Shown: in pieces, positions 20,204-29,846 of the stretch
Numbering within the stretch: the first letter of the stretch is position 1
Layout of the letters: every line of letters starts with the position of its first letter
Assembly: GCF_007830155.1 (NCBI RefSeq)
Contig: NZ_VLKY01000001.1
Coordinates: forward strand, 62,001 to 126,000
DNA: 64,000 nt
Origin: Pseudomonas duriflava
GTDB taxonomy: Bacteria; Pseudomonadota; Gammaproteobacteria; Pseudomonadales; Pseudomonadaceae
Direction: 5' to 3'
Position numbers and translations under genes: made by a program
The notes under the pieces: generated by a model
Databases searched by the model: none
Seen by the model: only the letters and a program-made list of their open reading frames with translations
What the model was told of the DNA's origin: nothing

Positions 20204-20211
20204 GCGTTCCT

Positions 20212-20237
20212 GCCTGGCGGTATATAAGCCGCCAGGC
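20212..20237 (+). terminator. Terminator after the DUF2333 gene
   Basis: 9-bp perfect GC-rich stem GCCTGGCGG / CCGCCAGGC with an 8-base loop, 8 bases past the stop. A modest T-run (AACTTTAGGTTT) follows. Confidence 0.6.
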
Positions 20238-20331
20238 AACTTTAGGTTTCCCTTCCGCTCCAATCTCCTTACGTTCCGATTCTTTCATGCACTGTTAAGC
20301 GTGTGAAATCCCTGAGCACAGGAGGTTTGTC

Positions 20332-21321
20332 ATGTCGGTCGAAACACTGACCATTGCCGGTATTAGCCAACCCGTTAGTCGTATTGCTCTTGGTACCTGG
20401 GCTATTGGCGGCTGGATGTGGGGCGGCAGTGATGAGGCAAAGGCTATCGCCACGATTCGCAGCGCCGTGGAGCGCGGTATTAACCTTGTCGATACGGCGC
20501 CTGTCTATGGTTTTGGCAATTCCGAGGAAATTGTCGGTAAGGCTTTAGCCGGCATACGGGACAAAGCTGTTATCGCTACCAAGGTTGCCCTGGACTGGGA
20601 TGACAATGGGCCGTTCCGCAATGCAACCCCTGCACGTATTCGCCAGGAGATCGAAGACTCGCTGCGGCGACTGAAGACCGACCATATTGATCTCTACCAA
20701 GTGCATTGGCCGGATCCGCTAACTCCTATCGAGGAAACGGCGCGTGAGCTTGAACGGCTTTGTCAGGAGGGCAAGGTCTTGGCGTTGGGCGTAAGCAATT
20801 TTTCACCCGAGCAGATGGAGGCGTTTCGTGCCGTGGCGCCATTGGCTGCCGTACAGCCCCCCTATAACCTGTTCGAGAGAGAGATCGAAAAGGATGTGCT
20901 GCCCTATGCCAAAGAGAAGGGCCTGACCGTATTGGCGTATGGCGCGCTTTGCCGAGGCCTGCTGGCCGGCAAGATGTCCGCCTCGACCGCCTTCGATGGC
21001 GATGACCTGCGTAAGGTCGATCCGAAATTCCAGTCGCCCCGTTTCGAGCAATACCTCTCTGCTGTTTCTGCCTTGAAAGATTATGCGCGTGCCCGGCACG
21101 ATAAATCGGTTCTGGCTCTGGCTATTCGTTGGATTCTCGACCAGGGTCCTACCATTGCCTTGTGGGGCGCACGTAAGCCTGAGCAGATCGAGGGGGTTGA
21201 GGAGGCTTTTGGCTGGTCTCTAACGGCAAAGGAGCTAGCTGAAATCGATGGGATACTGAACGCTTTGGTTACCGATCCGGTCGGTCCCGAGTTCATGGCT
21301 CCGCCCACCCGGCAAGCCTGA
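20332..21321 (+). CDS. Aldo/keto reductase
   Basis: NADPH-dependent oxidoreductase of the aldo/keto reductase superfamily, folded as a TIM barrel. The catalytic tetrad is recognisable: Asp and Tyr in NLVDTAPVYGFGNSE, Lys in VIATKVALDWD and His in LYQVHWPDPLTP. The cofactor-binding C-terminal signature (ALWGARKPEQIEGV) is present. 329 residues; AGGAGG lies 8 bases before the ATG. The substrate is unknown; general aldehyde or sugar-aldehyde reduction is the family default. It is a single gene between its own terminator and that of the DUF2333 gene. Confidence 0.9.
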   Translation: MSVETLTIAGISQPVSRIALGTWAIGGWMWGGSDEAKAIATIRSAVERGINLVDTAPVYGFGNSEEIVGKALAGIRDKAVIATKVALDWDDNGPFRNATPARIRQEIEDSLRRLKTDHIDLYQVHWPDPLTPIEETARELERLCQEGKVLALGVSNFSPEQMEAFRAVAPLAAVQPPYNLFEREIEKDVLPYAKEKGLTVLAYGALCRGLLAGKMSASTAFDGDDLRKVDPKFQSPRFEQYLSAVSALKDYARARHDKSVLALAIRWILDQGPTIALWGARKPEQIEGVEEAFGWSLTAKELAEIDGILNALVTDPVGPEFMAPPTRQA

Positions 21322-21326
21322 TGGCC

Positions 21327-21366
21327 TTCGACAGGCAGTATCCAGTGCTGCTTGTCGAAATTTTTT
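21327..21366 (+). terminator. Terminator of the aldo/keto reductase gene
   Basis: 12-bp stem (TTCGACAGGCAG / CTGCTTGTCGAA, one G-T wobble), 9-base loop, followed by ATTTTTT. A textbook intrinsic terminator. Confidence 0.92.
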
Positions 21367-21510
21367 CCTAATTGCACTTTTTCCTGCTTAGCATTTGCTC
21401 GCAATGCTGGTAAATTGCGCGACCTTTTTATGCGCAGCCCCTGCCAGAGTGGGGCGCTCTCGGTTGGTCAGCCAACCTGTCGCTATCCTGACCCTGTGAG
21501 GAATTGCCCG

Positions 21511-21882
21511 GTGGTCAAGAAAGCCTCTTCCTTTGCCGGTCTCGGCGGCCTGGTGTACTCCACCGACAGCGGTCGTCATTGCCCGGAATGTAGTAAGTCC
21601 CTCGTCGATTGTCTTTGCAAGCAGGCCGTTGTGCCAGCAGGTGATGGCATTGCCCGGGTTCGTCGTGAAACGAAAGGCCGTGGCGGCAAAACTGTCACGA
21701 CCGTCAGCGGTGTTCCGTTGGCACTCGATGAATTGAAAGAATTGGCCAGCACACTTAAACGTCGTTGTGGTACAGGCGGTGTTTTGAAGGACGGCATCAT
21801 CGAAATTCAGGGCGATCACGTCGACCTGCTGATCGACGAGCTGACCAAGCGTGGCTTCAAGACCAAGAAGTCCGGCGGCTAG
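21511..21882 (+). CDS. yciH: SUI1/YciH family translation factor-like protein
   Basis: Bacterial relative of eukaryotic initiation factor eIF1, thought to affect initiation fidelity in stress. The C-terminal SUI1 domain is clear (TKGRGGKTVTTVSGVPL, LKRRCGTGGVLKDGIIEIQG). The N-terminal part has a CPECSKSLVDCLC cysteine cluster that may hold a metal. I take the GTG start because GTGAGGAA lies 7 bases ahead of it; the longer frame upstream reads through the preceding terminator. 123 residues. It lies 94 bases before speA, as in other pseudomonads. Confidence 0.92.
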   Translation: MVKKASSFAGLGGLVYSTDSGRHCPECSKSLVDCLCKQAVVPAGDGIARVRRETKGRGGKTVTTVSGVPLALDELKELASTLKRRCGTGGVLKDGIIEIQGDHVDLLIDELTKRGFKTKKSGG

Positions 21883-21976
21883 GTAGCCGCTCTTTCACTC
21901 ATCCCATTCCAACCCAAACTTACCGCAGCGTGCTGCGGTCAATATTTTCATATCCTTGAACAGGAGAAGCCGGCGG

Positions 21977-23890
21977 ATGTCACCAAGACGTACGCGCAAA
22001 GACGATGGAAGCCAATGGACCGTAGCCGATAGCCGTAGTGTGTACGGTATTCGCCACTGGGGCGCTGGCTATTTCGCAATCAACGAGGCGGGCAATGTGG
22101 AAGTCCGCCCCCATGGTCCGGATGGCGAGCCCATCGACCTGCATCTGCTAGTTGGACAATTGCGCGAGGCAGGACTGTCCTTGCCGCTGCTGGTGCGTTT
22201 CCCGGATATTCTTCAAGGGCGCGTGCGTGCATTGACTGGAGCCTTCGATAGCAATATCGAGCGTTTGGATTATTCGGGGCGTTACACCGCGCTGTATCCG
22301 ATCAAGGTTAACCAGCAGGAAGCCGTGGTTGAAAACATCATCGCCACGCGCAACGTTTCCATTGGTCTTGAGGCCGGCTCCAAGCCTGAACTTATGGCCG
22401 TACTGGCTCTGGCGCCTAAAGGCGGCACTATTGTCTGTAACGGTTACAAGGACCGCGAATTCATTCGCCTGGCGCTGATGGGGCTCAAGCTTGGTCACAA
22501 TGTTTTCATTGTTATCGAGAAAGAGTCCGAGGTTCAGTTGGTAATCGAGGAGTCGGAAGACCTCAAGGTCATGCCTCAGGTTGGCTTGCGGGTGCGTCTG
22601 TCTTCATTGGCCTCGAGCAAATGGGCGGATACTGGCGGTGAGAAGTCTAAGTTCGGCCTGTCGGCAGCGCAGCTCCTTTCAGTGATCGAGCGTTTCCGCA
22701 ACGCTGGCCTGGAGCAGGGGGTACGCCTGTTGCACTTCCATATGGGGTCGCAGATCGCCAACCTGGCTGATTACCGCCAAGGATTCCGCGAGGCTATCCA
22801 GTACTACGCTGAGTTACGTGCGCTGGGTTTACCTGTAGACCATGTTGACGTCGGTGGCGGTCTGGGCGTGGATTACGATGGTACCCACTCGCGCAATGCC
22901 AGCTCCATCAACTATGACATGGACGATTACGCGGGGACGGTGGTCGGCATGCTCAAGGAGTTCTGCGACCGACAAGGCCTGCCGCATCCCAACATCTTCT
23001 CCGAAAGTGGACGCTCCATGACGGCTCACCATGCGGTGCTCGTTATGCAGGTAACCGACGTGGAGCGGAACAACGATACGATGCCGGATATCGAGAATTT
23101 CTCAGATAAGCCGGAGGTTGTGCAGTGGTTGATCGAGCTATTGGGTGATACCGATCCAGAAATGGTGACTGAGACCTATTGGCGGGCTACACAGTACGTC
23201 AGTGAGGCGTCAGCTCAATATGCCTCTGGGCGCCTTAGTCTGTGCGACAAGGCTCTGGCCGAGCAGTGCTATTTCGCTATCTGCCGTCGCTTGTATAACC
23301 AGCTGAAGGCACGTCAGCGCTCGCATCGTCAGGTGCTGGACGAACTGAACGACAAACTGGCCGACAAGTACATCTGTAACTTCTCGGTTTTCCAAAGTTT
23401 GCCGGATACCTGGGCGATCGGTCAGATTCTGCCTATCGTTCCATTGACGCGTCTCGACGAAGAGCCTATGCGGCGTGCCGTCCTGCAAGATCTGACCTGT
23501 GACTCTGACGGCAAGATCAATCATTACGTTGATGAGCAGAGCATCGAGACCAGTCTACCTGTCCATGATGTACGGCCTGGCGAGGATTACATGCTGGGGG
23601 TTTTCCTGGTAGGTGCTTACCAGGAAATTCTGGGCGATATGCATAATCTGTTCGGCGATACCGACTCGGTAAACGTCTATCAGGATGCTGACGGCTCGGT
23701 GCGTCACGGCGGGATCGAAACCCATGACACCATCGAGGACATGCTGCGCTACGTGCACCTTTCGCCTGAAGAGTTGATGACCTACTACCGTGACAAGGTA
23801 GCCGGCGCGAAGCTGACCGCGCGCGAGCGTACACAATATCTGGATGCCCTGCGCCTGGGGCTTACCCGATCGTCCTACTTGGCAGGATGA
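21977..23890 (+). CDS. speA: Biosynthetic arginine decarboxylase SpeA
   Basis: PLP enzyme that converts arginine to agmatine, opening the agmatine route to putrescine and spermidine. The PLP-barrel lysine lies in [17 protein letters not shown]. The fold-III markers [13 protein letters not shown] and EPGR-like [13 protein letters not shown], and the C-terminal CDSDGKI motif carrying the substrate-binding cysteine, are present. I start at [14 protein letters not shown], 7 codons into the longest frame, with AGGAG 12 bases upstream; this gives 637 residues. It ends at a strong two-way hairpin shared with the convergent mtgA. Confidence 0.96.
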   Translation: MSPRRTRKDDGSQWTVADSRSVYGIRHWGAGYFAINEAGNVEVRPHGPDGEPIDLHLLVGQLREAGLSLPLLVRFPDILQGRVRALTGAFDSNIERLDYSGRYTALYPIKVNQQEAVVENIIATRNVSIGLEAGSKPELMAVLALAPKGGTIVCNGYKDREFIRLALMGLKLGHNVFIVIEKESEVQLVIEESEDLKVMPQVGLRVRLSSLASSKWADTGGEKSKFGLSAAQLLSVIERFRNAGLEQGVRLLHFHMGSQIANLADYRQGFREAIQYYAELRALGLPVDHVDVGGGLGVDYDGTHSRNASSINYDMDDYAGTVVGMLKEFCDRQGLPHPNIFSESGRSMTAHHAVLVMQVTDVERNNDTMPDIENFSDKPEVVQWLIELLGDTDPEMVTETYWRATQYVSEASAQYASGRLSLCDKALAEQCYFAICRRLYNQLKARQRSHRQVLDELNDKLADKYICNFSVFQSLPDTWAIGQILPIVPLTRLDEEPMRRAVLQDLTCDSDGKINHYVDEQSIETSLPVHDVRPGEDYMLGVFLVGAYQEILGDMHNLFGDTDSVNVYQDADGSVRHGGIETHDTIEDMLRYVHLSPEELMTYYRDKVAGAKLTARERTQYLDALRLGLTRSSYLAG

Positions 23891-23895
23891 TCGTT

Positions 23896-23924
23896 AACGG
23901 CTCCGGCTAACCGCCGGAGCCGTT
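23896..23924. terminator. Bidirectional terminator between speA and mtgA
   Basis: 12-bp perfect stem AACGGCTCCGGC / GCCGGAGCCGTT with a 5-base loop. It starts 5 bases after the speA stop and overlaps the mtgA stop codon. On the plus strand ATTTC follows; on the minus strand there is almost no T-tract. Confidence 0.75.
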
Positions 23925-24618
23925 ATTTCAGCTGCAGTAAATACTGACTCCCTCCTAACTGGCGAACCTGCTGACGAATCCAGTTGGCGCGTCGACTGAC
24001 ATGGCTGCTCGGTCGAGTAGGGCTCCACTGACGCGGATTGGGCAATATGGCTGCTAGCAGACTGGCTTGCCGGGCCGACAGATAGGGTGCTCCCACCCCA
24101 AAATGGTGCCGTGCTGCGGCTTCTGCACCGAAGACTCCCGAATCCCATTCCACGCTATTGAGATACACCTCTAGGATTCGCTGCTTTGGCCAGAAAGTTT
24201 CGATCAGGACGGTAAACCAGGCCTCCAGACCTTTGCGTAACCAACTGCGGCCCGACCACAGAAAAACATTCTTGGCGACCTGCTGACTGATTGTGCTGGC
24301 ACCCCGCAGCGAGCCGCTGGCTTCGTTATGGTTTAACGCTTGTTGAATTGCTTTAAAGTCGAAGCCCCAGTGTTCAGCAAAATGCTGATCTTCTCCGGCA
24401 ATGACCGACATCTTCAGATCATCGGGTAGCTCCTCCCAAGGCCGCCAGTCACGCTGCAGATCAATGGGCCTACCGTCAATCCAAGACTCGATCTTGCGCT
24501 CGACCATGACCATCGAGCCTGGCGGCGGAACCCAGCGAAACAGCAACACGAGTACTACGCTCGCAGCCATGAGGATGAGTAGATAACGGAACAGACGACG
24601 AAAAAGTGAGCGCAGCAT
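23923..24618 (-). CDS. mtgA: Monofunctional biosynthetic peptidoglycan glycosyltransferase MtgA
   Basis: Inner-membrane GT51 enzyme that polymerises lipid II into glycan strands. One N-terminal anchor helix (YLLILMAASVVLVLLFRW) is followed by the GT51 domain with the catalytic-glutamate segment AGEDQHFAEHWGFD and the motifs RGASTISQQVAKNVFL, LRKGLEAWFTVLIE and KQRILEVYLNSVEWDSGVFG. 231 residues is a normal length, and there is no transpeptidase domain. It converges on speA through a shared hairpin and diverges from the DUF423 gene. Confidence 0.96.
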   Translation of the reverse strand: MLRSLFRRLFRYLLILMAASVVLVLLFRWVPPPGSMVMVERKIESWIDGRPIDLQRDWRPWEELPDDLKMSVIAGEDQHFAEHWGFDFKAIQQALNHNEASGSLRGASTISQQVAKNVFLWSGRSWLRKGLEAWFTVLIETFWPKQRILEVYLNSVEWDSGVFGAEAAARHHFGVGAPYLSARQASLLAAILPNPRQWSPTRPSSHVSRRANWIRQQVRQLGGSQYLLQLK

Positions 24619-24647
24619 GCGACTTGGTCTTTGCGGATGAACGGTCC

Positions 24648-24653
24648 ATTATA
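24648..24653 (-). promoter_or_regulatory. Possible -10 element of mtgA
   Basis: A perfect TATAAT on the minus strand, about 30 bases before the mtgA ATG. No good -35 accompanies it. TATAAC on the opposite strand overlaps it and could serve the DUF423 gene, so the two divergent promoters may overlap. Confidence 0.4.
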
Positions 24654-24685
24654 ACCCCCGCTTCGATTCTGTCCGGGAGTTCGCC

Positions 24686-25057
24686 ATGTTTCGTATGTTT
24701 CTCATGTTGGCCGCCGTGTTCGGCTTTACTGGCGTTGGGCTAGGTGCCTTTGCAGCACACGGCTTGCGTAACCGGCTTAGCCCGGAGCATCTGGCAGTAT
24801 TTCAAACCGGTGTCCAGTACCAGTTGGTACATGCTCTGGCATTACTAGGCGTTGCTGTTCTGGCAACACACTTCCAGGGGCGTTTGGTTGGGTTGGCCGG
24901 CTTGTTTTTTACCTTGGGCATTGTGCTGTTCTCGGGCAGCCTGTATGTGCTGACGCTATCAGGTTTCAACAAGCTAGGAATTATCACGCCTTTTGGCGGC
25001 CTAGCCTTTCTCGCCGGCTGGTTTTGTTTAGGCTTAGTGGCATGGCGCCTCGCATGA
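24686..25057 (+). CDS. DUF423 family small membrane protein
   Basis: 123 residues, four predicted membrane helices, and the DUF423 (YgdD/TMEM256-like) hallmarks: [20 protein letters not shown] near the N-terminus and [11 protein letters not shown]...[13 protein letters not shown] near the C-terminus. The biochemical role is unknown. It lies between mtgA (divergent) and thiS; the same arrangement is familiar from P. aeruginosa. Confidence 0.9.
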   Translation: MFRMFLMLAAVFGFTGVGLGAFAAHGLRNRLSPEHLAVFQTGVQYQLVHALALLGVAVLATHFQGRLVGLAGLFFTLGIVLFSGSLYVLTLSGFNKLGIITPFGGLAFLAGWFCLGLVAWRLA

Positions 25058-25072
25058 AGGCGACAAAGACGG

Positions 25073-25101
25073 TTGGTCATCTCGTCGGAAGGGCTTAGAA
25101 T
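25073..25101 (+). promoter_or_regulatory. Candidate promoter of thiS-thiG
   Basis: TTGGTC, 17 bases, TAGAAT, ending about 30 bases before thiS. Spacing is ideal; the -10 matches 5 of 6 and the -35 matches 4 of 6. I saw no TPP riboswitch in this 74-base gap. Confidence 0.55.
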
Positions 25102-25131
25102 GCAGGTCCTTCTGTCTAGACCGCTTCTGCC

Positions 25132-25332
25132 ATGCGCATTCAACTGAACGGCGAACCTTTCGAACTACCCGACGGTGCTACCGTAGCGGATTTGCTCGTC
25201 CGGCTCGACTTGACCGGACGGCGAGTGGCCGTAGAACGAAATCTCGATATCGTACCCCGCAGCCAGCACGCCGAGACCACCCTGGTGGACGGCGACAGCC
25301 TGGAAGTGGTTCACGCCATTGGTGGCGGTTAG
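25132..25332 (+). CDS. thiS: Sulfur carrier protein ThiS
   Basis: Ubiquitin-like carrier whose C-terminal thiocarboxylate supplies sulfur for the thiazole ring of thiamine. 66 residues: [18 protein letters not shown] at the start, and the essential Gly-Gly end, here with a third glycine (VVHAIGGG). It is followed 17 bases later by thiG, its partner enzyme. It is a small gene but certain from its sequence and context. Confidence 0.97.
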   Translation: MRIQLNGEPFELPDGATVADLLVRLDLTGRRVAVERNLDIVPRSQHAETTLVDGDSLEVVHAIGGG

Positions 25333-25349
25333 ACCGCCGAGGATCTGCC

Positions 25350-26144
25350 ATGCACAGCAATCGCCATGATACGCCCCTGACCCTGGCTGGCCGCACCTAT
25401 CAGTCGCGCCTGCTGGTAGGCACAGGCAAATACAAGGATCTGGATGAGACGCGCCGGGCTATCGAGGCCTCAGGGGCCGAGATCGTTACCGTTGCGGTCC
25501 GCCGTACCAACATCGGTCAAAATCCGGGGGAGCCAAATCTGCTGGATGTTATTCCGCCGGATCGCTATACCATATTGCCCAATACCGCCGGCTGCTATGA
25601 CGCAGTTGAAGCGGTACGGACCTGCCGTCTGGCGCGCGAGTTGCTAGATGGACATTCCCTGGTCAAGCTTGAGGTATTAGCTGACCAGAAAACCCTGTTC
25701 CCAAATGTTATCGAGACCCTCAAGGCTGCGGAAACGCTGGTCAAGGATGGCTTTGACGTCATGGTATACACCAGCGACGATCCGATCATTGCCCGGCAGC
25801 TGGCTGAGATAGGTTGCATCGCCGTCATGCCGCTGGCCGGCCTGATCGGTTCGGGGCTCGGAATCTGCAACCCTTACAATCTGCGTATTATCCTTGAGGA
25901 AGCCACCGTACCCGTGTTGGTGGATGCTGGCGTTGGTACGGCTTCGGACGCGACCATTGCCATGGAGCTGGGCTGCGACGCTGTATTGATGAACACGGCG
26001 ATTGCCCATGCCCAGGATCCGGTACTGATGGGTGAGGCCATGAAGCATGCCATTGTTGCCGGACGTATGGCTTACCTCGCTGGACGGATGCCACGTAAGC
26101 TGTATGCGTCGGCTTCTTCTCCGCTGGAAGGTTTGATCAACTGA
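25350..26144 (+). CDS. thiG: Thiazole synthase ThiG
   Basis: Builds the thiazole phosphate of thiamine from deoxyxylulose phosphate, dehydroglycine and ThiS thiocarboxylate. 264 residues. Conserved motifs are [10 protein letters not shown] near the N-terminus, the imine-forming lysine in [16 protein letters not shown] and the phosphate-binding [13 protein letters not shown] and [18 protein letters not shown]. It is translationally close to thiS. The thiC, thiE, thiD and thiO/H genes are not in the window. Confidence 0.97.
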   Translation: MHSNRHDTPLTLAGRTYQSRLLVGTGKYKDLDETRRAIEASGAEIVTVAVRRTNIGQNPGEPNLLDVIPPDRYTILPNTAGCYDAVEAVRTCRLARELLDGHSLVKLEVLADQKTLFPNVIETLKAAETLVKDGFDVMVYTSDDPIIARQLAEIGCIAVMPLAGLIGSGLGICNPYNLRIILEEATVPVLVDAGVGTASDATIAMELGCDAVLMNTAIAHAQDPVLMGEAMKHAIVAGRMAYLAGRMPRKLYASASSPLEGLIN

Positions 26145-26173
26145 TTCAACCTTCCCATCCTGTTTCAACCCTA

Positions 26174-26198
26174 ACGACCCGGTACTCCGCCGGGTCGT
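26174..26198 (+). terminator. Terminator after thiG
   Basis: 9-bp perfect stem ACGACCCGG / CCGGGTCGT, 7-base loop, followed by CTTGTCTTT. It lies between thiG and trmB, suggesting partial separation of the two. Confidence 0.6.
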
Positions 26199-26217
26199 CT
26201 TGTCTTTGTGAATAGCC

Positions 26218-26925
26218 ATGAGCGACCAGGAACTCGATACCTCTCACGCGCGCCCGATGCGCACCGTTAAAAGCTTTGTTATGCGTGCTGGACGTATGAC
26301 CGAGGGTCAGAAGCGCGGCCTTGAGGTGGGTTGGCCTCGGTTCGGCATGGAATTAGCGGATGGGCTCCAGAATTTCGATTCCGTATTCGGTCGTCAGGCA
26401 CCGCGTACTGTCGAAATTGGCTTTGGCATGGGGCACTCGCTACTGGAAATGGCTGCGGCGGCACCTGAGCAAGATTTCATTGGTGTAGAAGTGCATCGGC
26501 CGGGGGTCGGAGCACTACTCAATGGTTTGCTTACCGAGCAATTGAGCAATGTTCGGGTCTATAGCTGCGATGCGCTAGAAGTGCTGCGTGAGTGTATTGC
26601 TGACGCCAGCCTGGATCGCGTGTTGTTGTTCTTTCCTGACCCTTGGCACAAGTCGCGTCATCACAAGCGTCGTATTGTGCAGCCGGCTTTCGCAGAATTG
26701 ATCCGCAGTAAGTTGAAAATTGGTGGCATTCTGCACATGGCAACCGATTGGGAGCCCTATGCCGAGCATATGCTGGAGATTATGAAGGCAGCCCCGGGAT
26801 ACCGGAATCAGGCTGAGGATGGTACTTACGTACCGCGTCCGGAGGAGCGTCCTGTCACCAAGTTCGAGCGGCGTGGCGAGCGGCTCGGTCATGGAGTGTG
26901 GGATCTGAAGTTCGAGCGAGTCTAA
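26218..26925 (+). CDS. trmB: tRNA (guanine-N7-)-methyltransferase TrmB
   Basis: SAM-dependent enzyme that forms m7G46 in the variable loop of tRNA. The SAM-binding [14 protein letters not shown], the signature [15 protein letters not shown] and the C-terminal TKFERRG are all conserved. 235 residues. It lies downstream of thiG and ends at a strong terminator facing the convergent DUF3392 gene. Confidence 0.97.
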   Translation: MSDQELDTSHARPMRTVKSFVMRAGRMTEGQKRGLEVGWPRFGMELADGLQNFDSVFGRQAPRTVEIGFGMGHSLLEMAAAAPEQDFIGVEVHRPGVGALLNGLLTEQLSNVRVYSCDALEVLRECIADASLDRVLLFFPDPWHKSRHHKRRIVQPAFAELIRSKLKIGGILHMATDWEPYAEHMLEIMKAAPGYRNQAEDGTYVPRPEERPVTKFERRGERLGHGVWDLKFERV

Positions 26926-26938
26926 TAAGGCAGCTTCT

Positions 26939-26980
26939 AGAGGCTAGGATTGATCCTAAGCCTCTACTCAGGTCTTTTTT
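26939..26980 (+). terminator. Terminator of trmB
   Basis: Stem AGAGGCT-AGGAT / ATCCT-A-AGCCTCT (12 bp with one bulged A), 2-base loop, followed by ACTCAGGTCTTTTTT. Confidence 0.8.
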
Positions 26981-27302
26981 AACGACGTTCGGCCAGGACG
27001 CCCAGCAAGCAGACGCCAATCAGTAGGACGGGAGCCAGGCTATAGTTGTTAAATTGGCCCAATCCCTTAACAACCCACGGTGTCAGATGCGTTGTGGCTG
27101 CGCCATAGATCGCGACAGTGGCTGCAGCCAGGGCAGGTACGCGAACAAGAGTTGGCAAACTGCCTAGGCGTTGCTTGACCCAGCCATTGATCTCGGTACC
27201 AAACATCACCAGCAGCGTGGAAATCAGCGCCAAGGCGATTTCGCCAAGATGGCCACGGCACCAGCGAGAAGCGTCTGCGACGATACTGAGTACATAGTCC
27301 AC
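26979..27302 (-). CDS. DUF3392 family membrane protein
   Basis: 107 residues with about three membrane helices (IALALISTLLVMFGTEI, VPALAAATVAIYGAAT, LAPVLLIGVCLLGVLA). It matches the DUF3392 family, whose role is unknown. Its start is a GTG with AAGGAG 9 bases upstream. It follows hemW by 13 bases on the same strand and is probably in the hemW-rdgB transcript. Confidence 0.85.
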   Translation of the reverse strand: MDYVLSIVADASRWCRGHLGEIALALISTLLVMFGTEINGWVKQRLGSLPTLVRVPALAAATVAIYGAATTHLTPWVVKGLGQFNNYSLAPVLLIGVCLLGVLAERR

Positions 27303-27315
27303 GCGTCATATCTCC

Positions 27316-28458
27316 TTAATCAGGCAAAAAATGCTGTAGCAGGTCGTTCAGAAACAACTGGCCTTTAGCTGTGGGTGCCAGGCGCTGCGGATCCCTTACC
27401 AATAGGCCTTGGTCTCGTGCTTGGGTAAGGGCGGTGTTCAGCTCATCTAGGAGCTGTCCGGTTCTCTGAGAGTACAACTCAGCGGGCACGCCTTCGACTA
27501 GACGAAGCACATTCATCATGAACTCAAAGGGTAAATCGGCCGGTTCCAGATTGCGCTCGCCCGCCTGAAATCGTTTCGTCGGATCTAAATAGTCCTTGGG
27601 TAAACGTGTTTTCCAGGTCCGAATAATTTGCCCGTCGGGGCGGCTCAATTTGGCATGTGCACCGGCACCGATGCCCAGGAAGTCACCAAAGGTCCAGTAA
27701 TTAAGGTTGTGCCGGGCTTGGCGACCCGTTTGAGCATAAGCCGATGTTTCGTACTGGCAATATCCGGCATCTGCCAGACGCGCCTGCCCGGCTTCCTGGA
27801 TGTCCCATAGCGTGTCGTCTTCAGGCAATTCAGGTGGTTTGCTCCAGAACACCGTATTCGGCTCCATGGTGAGTTGATACCAGGAGAGATGGGTTGGGGC
27901 TAGAGCGATGGCCTGTTCCAGGTCGGCCAGCGCATCGTCAACACTCTGGTCCGGTAAGCCATGCATAAGATCCAAATTGAAATTATCAAAGCCGGCCTGT
28001 CGTGCCATATCAGCCGCTCGAACAGTCTCATCGCGCCCATGGATACGACCCAGAGCCTTGAGCTTGGCTTCCTGAAAACTCTGAATGCCGATAGAAAGTC
28101 GATTGATGCCCAGGCGACGGTAGGCTGCAAACTTTTCCTGTTCAAACGTGCCGGGATTCGCTTCGAGCGTAATTTCAATATCCCGGACGAAAGGGATGCG
28201 CTGTTCGACGCCAGTCAGCAGGCGGTCTAGCGCTTTGGCTGAAAATAAACTGGGCGTGCCACCCCCAAAGAAGATCGATGTCAGCGAGCGACCGTGCACA
28301 TGCTCGAGATCAGACTCAAGATCAGCCAAGAGCGCATCGACATAGGCTTCTTCCGGCAGCTCCGGCCCGGCGGCATGAGAGTTAAAGTCACAATAGGGAC
28401 ACTTACGCACACACCACGGGATATGGATATATGCCGCCAGTGGCGGCATTACCAGCAT
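27316..28458 (-). CDS. hemW: Radical-SAM heme chaperone HemW
   Basis: HemN-like radical SAM protein now regarded as a heme-trafficking chaperone. The iron-sulfur cysteines are in CVRKCPYCDF; the fourth HemN cysteine is replaced by Phe, which marks HemW rather than the coproporphyrinogen oxidase. SAM motifs (SIFFGGGTPSLF, NRLSIGIQSF) and the HemN C-terminal domain are present. The frame opens at a TTG overlapping the rdgB stop; I chose the first ATG, five codons later, giving 380 residues. It is coupled to rdgB in the same operon. Confidence 0.92.
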   Translation of the reverse strand: MLVMPPLAAYIHIPWCVRKCPYCDFNSHAAGPELPEEAYVDALLADLESDLEHVHGRSLTSIFFGGGTPSLFSAKALDRLLTGVEQRIPFVRDIEITLEANPGTFEQEKFAAYRRLGINRLSIGIQSFQEAKLKALGRIHGRDETVRAADMARQAGFDNFNLDLMHGLPDQSVDDALADLEQAIALAPTHLSWYQLTMEPNTVFWSKPPELPEDDTLWDIQEAGQARLADAGYCQYETSAYAQTGRQARHNLNYWTFGDFLGIGAGAHAKLSRPDGQIIRTWKTRLPKDYLDPTKRFQAGERNLEPADLPFEFMMNVLRLVEGVPAELYSQRTGQLLDELNTALTQARDQGLLVRDPQRLAPTAKGQLFLNDLLQHFLPD

Positions 28459-28469
28459 GTCGTTCTTGA

Positions 28470-29063
28470 TCAAAGGCCCAGCCGCTCACGCAGGATGGCC
28501 ATCGCCCGAGCGCGATGGCTGATTTGGTTCTTCTCCTCGGGAGCAAGTTCGGCACTGGAGCAGTTCCGTTCAGGTACCCAAAACAGAGGGTCATAGCCAA
28601 AGCCATTCTCGCCACGGGCTTCAAACAGGATACGTCCATGCCATAAGCCTTCGCATACAATCGGTAGAGGATCTTCTGCGTGACGCACCAATGCCAGCAC
28701 ACTAACGAATTGAGCGCCACGCTCAGCCTCAGGTACATCCTTTAAGGCTTCGAGTAATTTGGCGTTATTAGCCGCATCGCCTCGTCCTTCAGCATAGCGC
28801 GCTGAATAGATTCCGGGAGCGCCGCCCAACGTATCGACGGCTAGACCTGAGTCGTCTGCTAGGGCAGGCAGGCCCGAAACGCGTGCCGCATTACGTGCCT
28901 TGAGAATGGCATTTTCAATGAACGACAGGCCGGTCTCTTCAGGCTCGACCTGGCTGAACTCACCTACGGAGCGAACCCGTACGGCATCACCCAGCATGGC
29001 TTGGAGTTCTTTTAACTTACCGGCGTTATGACTGGCCAGTACCAGTTCAGAAAATTCGATCAT
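28470..29063 (-). CDS. rdgB: XTP/dITP pyrophosphatase RdgB
   Basis: House-cleaning enzyme that hydrolyses non-canonical purine nucleotides (XTP, ITP, dITP) and keeps them out of DNA. Conserved motifs: [50 protein letters not shown]-like and [10 protein letters not shown] start at [10 protein letters not shown], 36 codons into the longest frame, for an E. coli-like length of 197 residues. It is followed by hemW with a short overlap or adjacency and preceded by metW 173 bases upstream. Confidence 0.95.
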   Translation of the reverse strand: MIEFSELVLASHNAGKLKELQAMLGDAVRVRSVGEFSQVEPEETGLSFIENAILKARNAARVSGLPALADDSGLAVDTLGGAPGIYSARYAEGRGDAANNAKLLEALKDVPEAERGAQFVSVLALVRHAEDPLPIVCEGLWHGRILFEARGENGFGYDPLFWVPERNCSSAELAPEEKNQISHRARAMAILRERLGL

Positions 29064-29236
29064 TGGTCTGATCCACTGAAAAATAATATCGACAGAGCGC
29101 AGCACTGGCGCTGGGCTCGTCATGATAGGGGATGTCGAACGGCTTGGCGGATGAATCGGATAATGGGTCACCAGATCGACAGCTGTTGGGATGCGCGGAG
29201 CGAAACACTAACATTAAGCGATCTGCTCCTGGAGGC

Positions 29237-29836
29237 TTACATCCCAGGGCCGCTGACCCGATAGATACCAATCTCGCCCAGCAGGTTAGGCCATAGGCGA
29301 CTGGCTATGCCATGGCGGTGTTGACGATCCACGGCGAGCCGGTCAAGCACCTTCACCTTCAGCTCATGGCACAAGTGTTCGAAATCCTTAAACGTGCAGA
29401 AGTGAATATTCGGCGTGTTGTACCAAGTGTAAGGCAGGAACTCTGAAACGGGCATACGGCCATTGCGGACTAGATACCAGCGGCATCGCCAATGGCCGAA
29501 GTTAGGGAAAGTAATGATGCACTGGCGGCCTACCCGCAACATTTCCTCGAGGATACGATCAGGAAAATGCACAGCCTGTAATGCCTGGGTCATAACCACA
29601 ACATCGAAACTGTTGCTGGCAAAGTTACCCAGCCCTTTGTCCAGGTCCTGCTCGATTACATTTACGCCTTTGCGAATGCATTCGGCGATGTTCTGCGGGT
29701 CGATTTCCAGGCCATAGCCGGCAACCTGTTTGTAGTCCCGAAGATAGGCGAGTAATTCTCCTGTGCCGCAGCCCAGGTCAAGAACCCGGCTACCGGCCGG
29801 AATCCACTCTTGAATGATTTCCAGATCAGCACGCAT
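29237..29836 (-). CDS. metW: Methionine biosynthesis protein MetW
   Basis: SAM-dependent methyltransferase-like protein always paired with MetX. It is needed for methionine synthesis in several proteobacteria, probably by activating or stabilising MetX. The SAM-binding motif SRVLDLGCGTGELLAYL and the family signatures QALQAVHFPDRILEEMLRVG and FPNFGHWRCRW are intact. 199 residues. It starts 10 bases after metX in the same direction, so the two form an operon. Confidence 0.95.
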   Translation of the reverse strand: MRADLEIIQEWIPAGSRVLDLGCGTGELLAYLRDYKQVAGYGLEIDPQNIAECIRKGVNVIEQDLDKGLGNFASNSFDVVVMTQALQAVHFPDRILEEMLRVGRQCIITFPNFGHWRCRWYLVRNGRMPVSEFLPYTWYNTPNIHFCTFKDFEHLCHELKVKVLDRLAVDRQHRHGIASRLWPNLLGEIGIYRVSGPGM

Positions 29837-29846
29837 GTCTAGTTCT

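Noticed and set aside
29064-29236. Possible remnant of a DUF4426 gene between metW and rdgB
   Set aside because: Frames in the 173-base gap show no recognisable DUF4426 segment, so I record absence rather than a pseudogene.
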